Source: Strobilurus pachycystidiatus (lineage: Eukaryota > Basidiomycota > Agaricomycetes > Agaricales > Physalacriaceae). From it: a stretch of DNA of 64,000 nt. The DNA lies in NCBI GenBank assembly GCA_019915135.1, contig JAHLMK010000007.1, forward strand, positions 1,488,001 through 1,552,000, in the 5' to 3' direction. The notes below the pieces were generated by a model that had not been told where the DNA came from, searched no databases, and worked only from the letters and a program-made list of their open reading frames with translations. The first letter of the stretch is position 1, and every line of letters begins with the position of its first letter. Shown in pieces: positions 22,957 through 34,565 of this stretch. The position numbers and the translations under genes are program-made.

Positions 22957-24006
22957 ATGCTCAGCCTATCTTCCAAACCCATCATGGAAGAGGGGGAAAT
23001 AAACGAGGAGGGCAACATCAAGACCCGCGCATCATGCGAGCATGATCCGTCTTTTGAATGGCCCGGACCAGAGCAAGAGGATGCATCCACTCCCAAACCT
23101 TCTCGCAGCCACATATTGCGGTTTGTGGTCCTCGCCAAGTCGCCGGTGACTGGCTCGGGGAGGATTGCGCTTGTCGATGGATACACTGAGCTTCATTTTG
23201 GCCGAGACGCATCGCCGGCTGGCAGCCAAACGCCCAGGGTGCGCGTCAGGACTATGGAAGCGTCCAAACACCACGCTACCGTCTATTGGGACACGGAACG
23301 CGACCAATGGGCTATCGTGGATATGGGCTCTATGCATGGGACATTTTTGCGCGTCGCTACATCTGACGAGGGTCACGGAGCTCGTCTGTCTTCAGCGCGC
23401 ACTGCTAGCATGCCCCGCCCTTTGTCTCATCTTGACACGCTTCATATCGGGACGACAGGATTCATCGTACACATCCACATCGGCCTTCCTTGTGCGGATT
23501 GCTCACCCCGTAATGTGAAGGACGAGATCCCTCTATTCCCTTCGGCATCGCGCTCTGCTGCCCCCTCCCCGGTCCCTCCTCCTTCGCCACTACGCGTCCA
23601 TCCTTACGTCAAAGACTCCAAGAAAGCGATATCGTCCTTGAAGCGAGAATTACTCTCGCAGCACCATAATGTGTCTGCTAATGCGGAGCTCAACTCCTAT
23701 GTCGACCGCTCGGCTCGCAGGCGCGCTCTGTACCCCTCAAGTGCTTCTGACGCGCCAGGAGCTATTTCACGCCGCCCTTCGGAATTCTCCCCATCATCGC
23801 CTGCTGTTCCCGTCATAGAAGAACCCGTTTCTGCCCCGCAAGCGGCATTGCCTGCAACAAATCTTGGCCACAAGCTGCTTATGAAGCAAGGCTGGCAACC
23901 GGGATCGTCGCTGGGTGTATCAAGCAAAGGTGGGGTAGTAGAACCACTGGACGGCGCAGCGATGGCCGGAGGATATCGGCGGGGCTTGGGCGTACACAGA
24001 AGATGA
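22957..24006 (+). CDS. FHA and G-patch domain protein (AGGF1-like)
   Basis: Intronless, 349 residues. An FHA domain at about residues 65-180 has TELHFGRD, EASKHHATVYW and DMGSMHGTFL, the Gly-Arg, Ser-x-x-His and Gly-Thr positions used to read phosphothreonine. A Pro/Ser-rich linker follows, then a C-terminal G-patch at about 297-345 (NLGHKLLMKQGWQPGSSLG, then GGVVEPL). The FHA + G-patch combination is that of vertebrate AGGF1. G-patch proteins usually activate DEAH-box helicases in splicing or ribosome assembly, so a nuclear RNA role is the best guess. The ATG at 22957 is the first in frame; one at 22984 (MEEGEINEEG) is equally plausible. It begins about 110 bp after the segmental duplication ends. 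Confidence 0.9.
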   Translation: MLSLSSKPIMEEGEINEEGNIKTRASCEHDPSFEWPGPEQEDASTPKPSRSHILRFVVLAKSPVTGSGRIALVDGYTELHFGRDASPAGSQTPRVRVRTMEASKHHATVYWDTERDQWAIVDMGSMHGTFLRVATSDEGHGARLSSARTASMPRPLSHLDTLHIGTTGFIVHIHIGLPCADCSPRNVKDEIPLFPSASRSAAPSPVPPPSPLRVHPYVKDSKKAISSLKRELLSQHHNVSANAELNSYVDRSARRRALYPSSASDAPGAISRRPSEFSPSSPAVPVIEEPVSAPQAALPATNLGHKLLMKQGWQPGSSLGVSSKGGVVEPLDGAAMAGGYRRGLGVHRR

Positions 24007-25043
24007 AGTTATCTCGAGTATGACATATCCAAATGCTACTTTCTTCCTGTCAGGGCTGACTAGCGCTGACTGATGAACCAGAATAGAAACAATTAACACT
24101 TTTCAGATTACTTGTGACCACTGAGCCGAGTGTCTACCGAAATGATATTCTCACTGCTCAGTCATAGGCTGCCCCTGGGCTTCCCGTGCTCATATCGCTT
24201 GTATCAGTATTACTACCCCCATTCAACTGACAGATGTCTCATGATCAAGACTGTTGCTTGTGATGCGCTATATGATAGTATATCTTTGACCGACGGTGTA
24301 TAGGTTTCAAACACATTCCGTTCTTAAGACTGAACTTGTGTCAAAGCTGGGAATCTGCGCGTGTAGCAAAGGATTGCGACGGTATGCGAGGTAGGAAATT
24401 GACTTTGTCTGTGCTCTAAGTCGTGATGTTAAAGTGTCCCCCGGCTAGGTCAATCTGTGCGTGATTCTCTCTTGAAAGATCGCATTTGTGCGAGATTTGA
24501 ACTGTATTATCTGAGGCCCGAATCCATGCTATGTAGCTGCTGGACAACTTGGCAGCTACAGTGACACCTTGCATCGCTGTGTCTGTGCCCTTGAGCACAG
24601 GAATTTTCCCGTCGCTCTCACTGATCCAGGGCTCACTGTCATTACGTGCTTCGCGCGATGTCATAAGAAAGCGAGACGCAACGAACCCACCTCTGGCGCA
24701 TTTTCCATTCGCTCAGTCCTCCCACCGCGCCGTTTTTTGTACTCAAGAGTAAGGCTCTAGTATATACATCTATCTTTGCCTACATTCCGTAGACAAAAGA
24801 CTTAGATACTGATTGCACTGATGCATGCGTGCCAAGGCGCGAGTTACGCCCACGTGATGATCGCGGTTTCAGAGTTGGCATTGGGCTCGATTAGGAAGTC
24901 GAACCTGACACCGCACACTTTGGCTCCGCTCTGTTGGCGTCGCTTTGCTTTCGTTCCGCCACTACGCCCTCCCTCCTTTCCTCATACAGCTCACTCCTAC
25001 CCCACCATCTCTTCGTCGTCGTACATAGCTTTCGTTCGTTCAA
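24007..25043. other. Intergenic, no gene seen
   Basis: About 1 kb between the FHA/G-patch gene and the cyclin gene. The part near 25,000 is CT-rich, as expected for a fungal promoter. No open frame with coding character and no RNA gene was recognised. Confidence 0.5.
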
Positions 25044-26817
25044 ATGGCCACCAACTCAAGAGTAAGCCGTCGTCGCTGGGGCCCTGTCCGCTCATCATCA
25101 TCCCCTGCCAGATGCCTCAACGTACTCGCCTTCCTCAACGCGGAAAGACCGATGAGAATGCCGCCAGCAGACATGTCCGCCAACATTCAACAGGAGCTGC
25201 TTCACGGTTAGCACAGAAAGAGGCCAACGGGGTGAAGCTGATGAGCACTCGACCCGCTCTGGGCGAGGTCACACTAAAGGCCGTCAACCACAAGGTATGT
25301 CCTCCCCGAAGCATACGGTGCAGTTTCTCAGTGCCGGTATCGTGTTAGGGTGCTGCAAAGGCGATATCGCTGGTGAACAAAGACGACCCCCCTTTGAGGA
25401 CGCTTCCGACAAACATCAATGCCTCCGTCGTCCCGCGTGTTACTCTCCCGATATCTCGCGCTCCGCCTGCTCCTCCCGTCTCCAATCTCGTCAATGCTCG
25501 TGCTCCAGTCCATGCCCAACGCTCCCAGTTCACCACCAGTGTCAATCACCGGATCCCGCGGGTACACCCGACAGTGGCTGTCTACGACGACGCTGTCGAA
25601 GATGAAGCGGTCGCCATGGAGGAGGATCTGATGGACATCGAAGACGACATGCGGGTGACAGAGGTTTTACGCGTACAGGAGGGGCGCGAAATGGCCGTCG
25701 AGTGCGACCACGAGATGGTCATCGTGGAGGACAGCGATGAAGAAGATTTTGCAGATCAAGAGAACCACATTCAGGTCGAGCACGAGGAACACTACGTTTG
25801 GCCCGATGCGCCCACCCACCGGAGACTTCGGTACGCACGAGAGGTTGATGCCATCCGGGAGGTCTTCGAAGATGATGCCGACTGTGACCCCGCTATGGTG
25901 TCTGAGTATGCGGATGATATCTTTTCGTATATGGAAGACCTTGAGGTACGTCGGTTCTACTCCGCACCTTCCAGAATGTTGAACTCCATTCCAGGAGGAA
26001 GTGATGCCCAACCCGGATTACATGGACGCGCAGAACGAGATCACATGGGAGATGCGTCAAACCCTTGTTGACTGGCTACTCCAAGCGCACTTGCGCTATC
26101 ATATGGTACCCGAGACCGCTTGGATCGCCATCAATATCGTTGATCGATTCCTCTCGAAACGCGTCGTGTCTCTCGCTAAGCTCCAGCTCGTCGGCATCGC
26201 GGCTTTGTTCATTGCCGCCAAGTACGAGGAGATCATGGCTCCCTCCGTTGACGAGTTTGTCGCGATGGCGGAAGATGGATACAGCCGTGAGGAGGTGCTG
26301 AAGGGCGAACGCATCATTTTGCAGTCCCTGGGTTTCCACATATCACACTACTGTTCGCCTTACAGCTGGATGCGTAAGATCAGCCGGGCGGATGACTACG
26401 ATTTGCAGACGCGAACTCTCTGTAAATTCCTGTCCGAGGTCACTCTTCTGGATTACCGGTTCCTTCGCGCAAAGCCGAGCTTAGTGGCTGCAGTTGGAAT
26501 GTATAGCTCACGGATAATGTTGGGCGGTGACTGGGTTTGTGGACTCGATTGCTTTCTTATAGTCTCTCGTTCTGATCATTACTTAGAGCGAAGCGTTTGT
26601 GTTCCACTCCGGATATACGGAGGAACAACTTGTACCTGGACACAACCTGCTTGTGGAGAAGCTCGCGGAGACGAACTTCCATCGTCAATATCTTGTCAAG
26701 AAATACGCCAACAAGAAGTTCTTGAAAGCATCCACGTTCGCCATAAAGTGGGCTCGCGGTGCCGTCGACGGCACTGGATGCTCAGAGGTCACTATGCTCC
26801 GGGATGACCAGCTGTGA
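25044..26817 (+). CDS. G2/mitotic B-type cyclin
   Basis: The first exon is 18 nt (MATNSR, 25044-25061) and the second starts at 25112. A destruction box, RPALGEVTL, lies near residue 50 and should direct APC/C-dependent degradation. A long acidic stretch follows (EDEAVAMEEDLMDIEDDMR). The cyclin box starts around YMDAQNEITWEMRQTLVDWL, the MRxxLVDWL hallmark, and continues with ETAWIAINIVDRFLSKR and LVGIAALFIAAKYEEIMAP. The C-terminal cyclin fold contains EGYTEEQL-like FHSGYTEEQLVPGHNLLVEK. The protein is about 500 residues and should activate CDK1. The last intron (about 26,535-26,587) is required to reach the C-terminal fold. Stop at 26815. Confidence 0.95.
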
Positions 26818-27325
26818 CCGCGCCGGTCTTGCATTTTCTTTCTCTCGTCTCTGTATCTCATCGATTTCATTGCTCATTGTATTTAACTGGACGCGCAGCA
26901 TTCTTTGTTTACACCACCCCATTTGAACGATCTGTGTCATATATGCTATCCTATACGCTTTCGAACCTATGCCGTCTCCCCAAGTCTCTTTCGCTATGCA
27001 TTATCCCATCGATTTGTCTGTCATCTGCAATTGTTATTATACTACATATAGCATCCATTTCTCCCGCATTTCAGTAGCTCCCTAGATATACCTCCGCACG
27101 TTACCATGGTGTGCGCTGGGCGCGCGTTGTATATACAGTCATGTGTGTTGAATCAAGTAATAAGTGAGCGCTTCACTTCTCTGCGTAGCCGGTGGATGGA
27201 CAGTTGAATGTCGAACTCGGAGGCAAATCGTGACGTCGCCGGGTTCCGTAAATTTCACATGCTTCGGATCCCGCTCTCTTAACTTGCCCTCTCTCATCGG
27301 GCCACCCATACTACTCCGACACGCA

Positions 27326-30046
27326 ATGGCACCACTATCATTCAAGGGACACACCGTCGTAATCACTGGCGCTGGCGGCGGCCTAGGAAAAGCGTGCGTG
27401 CCTCTTCGTGCGCGACTCGCTTCCCCGCACTGACACATGCGGGGGCTCTAGCTATTCATTATTCTTTGCCTCGCGGGGTGCCAATGTCGTCGTCAACGAC
27501 TTCAACGCCAACGCTGCCCAGGCAGTCGTCGATGCCATCGTCAAGGGCAAGCGAACTGTTCTCCTACATTCCGAGCTTTAGCTGACACCATGCAGCCGGA
27601 GGCAAGGCCGTAACGAACACTTCCTCGGTCACCGATGGCGCTGCTGTCATCAAGACCGCCGTCGACGCCTTTGGCGGGGTCACCATCCTCATCAACAACG
27701 CCGGCATCTTGCGGGACAAGGGGTACGTGCGCTGTTGAGCTGGGTGGGTCTTACGGGCTTACCCTATGACGCGCCAGTTTCAAGAACATGTCCGACAAGG
27801 AATGGGACCAGGTCATCGAAGTCCACGTCAAGGGCGCCTTCTCGTGCACCAAAGCAGCCTGGCCCATCTTCAGAAAGCAGAAATTCGGACGCGTCGTGAA
27901 CACTGCTAGCGCTGCCGGCATATACGGTATGTCCCACTGATTGTCGATGGCTTGGGGTATCTAAAGATAGGATAGGAAACTTCGGTCAGGCCAACTACAG
28001 TGCGGCGAAGATGGGTCTCATTGGGTTCACCAAGACGTTGGCGGTGGAAGGTGCCAAGTATGGGATCAAGGCCGTCGCAATAGCCCCAGTGCGTCCGACG
28101 GATCGCCATCGCGTCTCTGCCGGTCTCTGATGGATTATTGTAGATTGCCGCCTCGCCGATGACAGAAACAATCATGCCCAAGGAGATGCTCGCAAAGCTT
28201 GGGGTGAGCATTGGTCTTGACTAATCAACTCATTGAGCTCAACTTTCCAAGCCCGAATTCGTTGCTCCTTTTGTCGGTGCCGTATGTCATCCGGATGGTG
28301 TGGACGCGTCCGGCAGGGTCTTTGAGCTCGGTGCAGGATTCATTGCCGAGGTTCGATGGGAACGCAGTAACGGTGCAGTGTTCAAGACCGACGCGTCATT
28401 TACCCCGTCGGCGGTACGTGTGGAGACCATAACCCAGTCCCTATTCTAACGCCCGCTTGCTCAGGTCAAAGAGAAATTCGAAGAAATAACTGACTTCTCC
28501 AACGCCGATTAGTACGTTGTCTCTAATCATTCCTGCGTATGGTCTCTGACTACCGCTACAGCCCCAAGTCCATGGCTGACATTGACGCTCAGGTAGCAGA
28601 CTCTACATATTCTTCTCACTCAACTCACGCGTCAACAGGGTAAACTGGCAGCTGCCACTAAATTACCAGCAAATAAGCAATCTTCGCCCGAAGTCCGCTT
28701 TGATGGTCAGACCGTGATAATAACTGGAGCTGGAGCTGGTTTGGGTCGCATATATGCGCTCATGTACGGCAAACTCGGTGCCAATGTCGTTGTGAACGAC
28801 GTTAGCGAGAAGGGAGCCAATTCTGTCGTGGACGAAGTGGTCAAAGGTTGGTACTACGGCGATTACCTTTGAAAACTGCTCAGTATGTATTTCGACAGCC
28901 GGTGGAAAGGCTGCAGCTGCTATTTGTTCTGCCGAGGATGGCCAGGCCATTGTCAACGTTGCGCTGGAGAAATTCGGAGGTGTTCACATACTGGTCGCCA
29001 ATGCTGGTATCCTTCGGGACAAATCTTTCCAGGCCATGACTGAACAGGAATGGGACCTTGTTGTCGCTGTCCATCTCCGGTGAGTTTCAAGCCGACCTAA
29101 TCTCTTGTCGTATCCTCATTGCCGTCTCAGTGGTACTTTTAAGGTGAAGATTTCATCTCGGTGTAACGTATCAGCCTCTCAACAATCATCAAGTGCGCAC
29201 AAGCTGTCTGGCCAATCTTCCAGAAGCAAAAGTTCGGCCGCATTGTGACAACTTGCTCGCAAGTCGGAATTTGTGAGGATTGTGTATCGTCAAAGCTCGA
29301 GACATACTGATGGCTTTCAAGACGGTAACTTTGGTCAGGCGAACGTAAGCACGGTGCTAGAAACATTTCTTCGGTGATCTAATGATTCTCTAGTACTCAA
29401 CAGCGAAGGCTGCTATCATGGCATTCACAAAGACCCTCGCATTGGAAGGCGCCAAGTACAACATTCTCGCCAATGTTATAGCACCATCTGCAGGAACTGC
29501 CATGACCGCCACTATCTGGACACAAGAGATGCTTGATGCGTTCAAGGTTCGTGTCTTTAGCACCGCATAGGGCGCGGTATCTGACGCTGCGATCTTTCTC
29601 AGCCCGATTTCATTGCGCCAGTCGTTGGTTACTTGAGCAGTAAAGGTGCGTTCGAGCTATCGTATGCTGTGGCTTGACGTTGACATGCGGGAACAGATAA
29701 CGTGGACGTTAGCGGCCGTCTGTTCGAAATTTCCGGAGGGTGGGCAGCTCAGACGCGCTGGCAACGCTCAGGTGGATACGGTTTCCCGACGAAGTCTCCA
29801 TACACTCCAGAAGATGTTGTTTCCAAGTGGAAGGAGATCACTTCGTTCGGTAAATGCTCTTCCGGTCCTTGTGATTCTCTGGTAGCTGATAGAGATTGCA
29901 GATGACCGGGCAACACACCCCTCCTCTACTTCGGAGGCGATACAGCAGGTATTTCGTTTGTTGATGGCCTGTCTTGCTGTACTGACTCGGGTGTGCAGAT
30001 CATTGAGAACTTTGAAAATGTCGGAGAGCCTAAGGCTAAGCTATAG
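27326..30046 (+). CDS. Peroxisomal FOX2-like protein: two 3-hydroxyacyl-CoA dehydrogenase (SDR) domains, no hydratase domain
   Basis: Domain 1 begins [20 protein letters not shown], with [10 protein letters not shown] and catalytic YSAAK. Domain 2 begins [20 protein letters not shown], with [20 protein letters not shown] and YSTAK. Both are SDR modules of the D-3-hydroxyacyl-CoA dehydrogenase type that oxidise 3-hydroxyacyl-CoA in peroxisomal beta-oxidation. In yeast Fox2 a hydratase-2 domain follows. Here the protein stops after [15 protein letters not shown], and AKL is a peroxisomal targeting tripeptide (PTS1). The missing hydratase activity is encoded by the next gene, 168 bp downstream in the same orientation. 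About 630 residues in many exons. Each SDR domain has both NAD-binding and catalytic residues. Confidence 0.94.
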
Positions 30047-30214
30047 TGTAAAGGAGCAATGCTGGCATACCTATCTGTATTCTTCTTGTATAATGAACGC
30101 ATGACACTGACTGAGTACTTACTTGCGGATTTCGACTGTGAACTGCATGTGATTTAATGATCGGGTACTTCCCCGCATTTCATGCTTGCCTGACGTATCT
30201 TGTTCCGGTCCACC

Positions 30215-31506
30215 ATGGTCGATTTTAAAGACCCAAATGCATTCGCAGATTCGGAAGATGCGCCTCTCGTTGCGGAGGCCAAGAAGCTGGTTGGGGAGCC
30301 TGTAGAATACGCGTATACGGAGGTACCCTTCACCATCATGCGCGACACTGACACTGTCTCATGATTACCAGCGCGATGTTATTTTGTACAACCTCGGAAT
30401 CGGGGCCACCCACGAGGAACTGCAATGGACCTACGAAGGCGACGAAGATTTCTCTGCTCTGCCGACATTCGGCGTGGTGCCTCAGTTCTTCTCCAGCGGT
30501 TCCTACCCCTTCGATTGGCTCCCCAATTACAATCCGGTGTGCTCGAATTTCCATCCTAATTCTTCCGGCATCCAATGACATTGGAATCCAGGCAAAGCTT
30601 CTCCATGGAGAGCAATTCCTCTCGATCAAGGCGCCCATTCCCACCAGCGGTGAGCTCGTCACTACTACCCGGTAAGCCCACTGCTCGTCCCACCACTCAT
30701 GAGAGGCCATAGCCTAACCGAGTCATCCGAACACAGGCTTCGAGAAGCGCTGGACAAGGGCAAGGCCGCCGCAGTGACCTTGATCAACGAAACCAAAGAC
30801 AAGCACACCGGCCAACTCATCTTCGAGAACCAATCCACACTCTTCATCCGTGGGGCCGGCGGATTCGGAGGCAAGCGCGTCGGAAGTGGTAAGTTTGCGT
30901 TTGTGCCGTTATATTAGTGCTCACCGCGTTCTGTAGATCGCGGACCTGCATCTGCTGAGAACAAGGCGCCGAAACGCGCACCGGACGCGGTATTGGAGGA
31001 GAAGACATCTCCCTCCCAGGCTGCCCTTTATCGGTCAGTCGCGTCATGGGGGCCCAGTATACATGCTGATATCTCCTAGTCTGAGCGGCGATAGCAACCC
31101 TCTACATGTACGTGGCCATGTTCCAGGACGTTCGGTCCGAGTCTCAATAGCCCATAGATTTTACCTGAATTCGCCGCCATCGGGGGATTCGACAAACCAA
31201 TCCTTCACGGGCTTTGTTCGATGGGTATCTCGGCAAAGCACATATTCAAGACCTTCGGCCCCTTCAAGGATATCAAAGTTCGCTTCGCTGGTGTCGTCTA
31301 TCCGGGTGAGACTTTGGTCACCTCGATGTGGAAGGAGAGTGATATGGTTATATTTCGTGAGTAAAAGCAGTTCTACTATGATACAATGTTCATTAACAAC
31401 TGTCATAATCGGGTATATAGTAACTAGTGTAAAGGAAAGGGATAGTGTTGTATTAGCATCAGCAGGGGTAACTCTAGTAGATGATGCAGTCAAAGCGAAG
31501 CTGTGA
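30215..31506 (+). CDS. Peroxisomal enoyl-CoA hydratase 2 (MaoC-type)
   Basis: Equivalent to the C-terminal third of yeast Fox2. The N-terminal hot-dog half includes [20 protein letters not shown]. The second half has the hydratase-2 motif LSGDSNPLH with its catalytic Asp and His, then [20 protein letters not shown]. After an intron at about 31,357-31,420 the last exon reads [19 protein letters not shown] and ends VKAKL. The final AKL is a PTS1, so it should enter peroxisomes separately from the dehydrogenase encoded just upstream. It hydrates trans-2-enoyl-CoA to (3R)-hydroxyacyl-CoA, the substrate of that dehydrogenase. Start [17 protein letters not shown] at 30215 in a CACCATGG context. Confidence 0.93.
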
Positions 31507-31613
31507 ATGTGATCGCTGTCCTGCTCCATCTTCAATTACTATAGCCTATCTACTACAGATAAAAATCAACGAGGGATGTCCGAACTTAACCGAGGATGGG
31601 TATATGGTTGAGT

Positions 31614-34013
31614 TTAAGTTGTACACTTCACATTCAAAAACGACGATGTATCGATACCTAGAGCACCGTTTAATTGACCGTATTGAGTGAGAGATCTCAG
31701 CTCACCAGGATAGAACCAAAAAGTGACACCAAGAATAACATAAAGACCTGCAAGACATTAAATGACGGTGAAACTCAGAGAGCGAGACCACTTACACATG
31801 AGAATCATACCCTCCAGCCAATTAGATTTGCCGTCCTGAACAACGTAGTTGACGGTCAACACTACAGTAAATGTCAGATGGGAATGTGACATGTTTGAGC
31901 ACACGAACCAGCAAGGAACATCGCGACAGATTCATATGGGTCGAACAGCAGTGTCAAGGGCTTGCCCATGATCCATGCAAGAGTAACGATGAACCTGAAA
32001 GAGAAAAAAAGTGTCAGACGCGTTCATCTCGAAAGCTATGCCGCGGCCACGTACGGAATCACAAAGAGGGCGATTTGCTAGGAGAAAATACGTTAATCCT
32101 CGAATAAGAAAGGCAGTGTCATACTGTGCGACTCACGATACTTGATCCGACGGCGACGCCCAGACTGAGATTCAGCTTGTCCTTGACAGAGACGGTGACA
32201 GCGGTAACATGTTCGGCTGCATTTCCGACGATGGGCAGAAGAATCACACCAACAAACTCCTTGCTGATACCGCCCTTTTTTGTCATACCGTCTATCGAAT
32301 CCACAAGGAACTCCGCGGTGAGAGCGACCAGCTGTCGAAGGATAATTTAGCAGTGAGAACTCGAAACGAAATTGTGGGACTCACGACGGTCACACTGACA
32401 AGCAGGGCAACAGTCATCCACACGCTGAGTTGCGGCATTTCTACTTCTTCCTCCTCCGGATCCTCCGTTAGTGGTTGCGGCGTTTCGACATCTTGCGGGG
32501 CTTCTCTCCGAGCCTTGTACGCGTGGTAGCTAAATGGACTACTCGCATACTTAGTGGATTTCTGAACATCAGCACCGTTGTCATCGTAGATGGCGGTGTG
32601 CGAGAAAAGTTGAAAGAAGAGATATGAGGCATAGACTAAAGACACCATCAGTGACAAGACAACCAGCAGGCCAGGAATGCATACTGAAAAGGAGAATGAC
32701 TGCAACGCCGTGACTGACATGCAGAATGTCGGAAGTCTCGTCGTTGTTGGGATTCCCAGTGACAGAAAAATGGAATGCTGCCGGAAGGAGAATGGCAATG
32801 ACACTGATTGTGAGCAGAGAAGAGTTCATCTGAGTTGCGACTGTCGTGTCAAGCACATAAGTAGAGCGCCTGAGTCACTGAAGGACAATATCACACCTTG
32901 AGCGAAACCCTGCTCTTGAAACTTGATACCACCGGCAAAAAAGCACATTCCAAGGACCAACACTGAGCGCCGTTTGAGCGCGGTTGTGATACTTCAAAAC
33001 TTGAAAACTCACGGAGATTACTGAGTATTGATCCGACCACTATGATAGAATCGTAACATGATCTTTCAGAGGCATGGAGATGGCGCACATGAGGATTGTA
33101 CAATTTGCAGTTCACACTTGACGAGCGCTATGATCTGATGGTGCGATCAAATGGCTGTACACGGAATACGGAACTCGATGATGCTTACCGATACTATGAG
33201 CTCAACACTGCGTTTCGAGGGTCATATCAGGTGGAGGAATGACGTTGAAGAGGTCATCAACTTACGCATTACCCTATGGAAGGAGATGTGAGAAGTTACG
33301 CGATCAGAACACGCCAAGAACATACCAAAGTAGCATTCAATAGACCGGCCAGGGTCTGGCCTACTCGCATCGACAGTTCATCAGTTGCGAACGCGAGTAA
33401 CTGAATGGCTATGAGCGTCATTGTATACGACGGGCGCACTTGACAAACCTTTGCTAGCGGTATTATCGCCAGGAATGAACCTGTGCATACATCAGAAGCC
33501 AGTTGATGGATGGGCGGAGATTGTGGCGTACAGACGAAAATAACTGTGTCTTGTTTGCCTGCCAGAGCGAAATGAAGCGCCCACTACACATGTTGTGAGC
33601 AACGCTGGAAACACCGTGTCGATGCACGCACCGAGACAGGGATGAAGAGGAGGAGAACGTTTAGCCCTAGAACGAGAATTAATGTCTAGAGTGAAGCGCA
33701 GACCGACGGGAACGTACAGCTGGATTTCAATATAGATTTGAGGCTTTGAAGAACTGAGGGTGGTGGTCCGACTTTCTTCTCAGGCGTCATGAGGTTCGTT
33801 TTGACTCGTTGCAGACTGAAGGATGTGCGTTGGCCGGAGGGATTGGATGGTCTTCTAGACACTGCCGTTTGGTCTGTGTTCCGTTTGCGGGGGTTGGTGG
33901 CAGTTGCACTTGTGTGAATTTTTGTTAAAGGGATGGCTGTAGCTGTACTACCGCTGACCAGCGGCTGCTCTGTGCCGCCACTTTCGGAGGAATTCGAGTG
34001 ACCATTGCTGTCT
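31614..34013 (-). CDS. Vacuolar Ca2+/H+ exchanger (VCX1/CAX family)
   Basis: Cation/proton exchanger with the two CAX repeats. Repeat 1 reads LAGLLNATLGNAVELIVS, where GNA comes from an 8-nt microexon (33266-33273). Repeat 2 reads GVILLPIVGNAAEHVTAVTV, with the conserved GNAAEH. Other membrane stretches are LNVLLLFIPVSWALHFAL, LIGSILSNLLLVLGMCFFAG, IQIALFVIPFIVTLAWIMGK and NYVVQDGKSNWLEGMILM. An acidic cytosolic loop (EDPEEEEVEMPQ) separates the repeats. It exchanges vacuolar protons for cytosolic calcium. The C-terminal exon passes FWFYPGE and stops at 31614. The 5' end is not settled: MTPEKKVGPPPSVLQ (ATG at 33790) is a possible start, but the frame stays open with coding character to about 34,013, suggesting a longer N-terminal tail and one more exon. 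Confidence 0.92.
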
Positions 34014-34565
34014 GCATTGTAATAGCTGTTAGCAAGCTACGGAAAGGCCGTATAGTTGGCGTGCGCACCCATAGTAGCTGTGTCTAGCTGTTGCCGTGTG
34101 AAGGTGTGTGTTCAAGGAGTGTGGGTATGACGCTCTGGACTGGAGCGAACTATATATTGGTTGAGATCGGACACGTGCGCCACCGATGATCCTCCCAGAG
34201 TCCGAATATGGGCGAATAAGACCACTGACGGTGATCAAAACAGCTGTTGAAGAGCGCACAAAAAGATGGGAAGGCGGTGGTGTACGTACAGGCTGCGCGC
34301 GCCTGGGCCTGGCAACTCGCGATTATGTAACTTCATCAACATCGAGGCGCACCGCCTTTCCCAAACAGTTCACTCGTCGCAAAGTTTGAGCATCCTCGGC
34401 GGCCAAGTAGAACAGTCTGAACCTACTTACGACGCGTACTAGCACGCCTAATTGACTACCCACAACTGACCCTGGTGCCCAGAAATATGAAGCCGAACAA
34501 GCCGGTTATTGATTCCGATTCCAATTTGTATAACCATTCTTTTCAGCGAGTCATTGTACAAGTTG

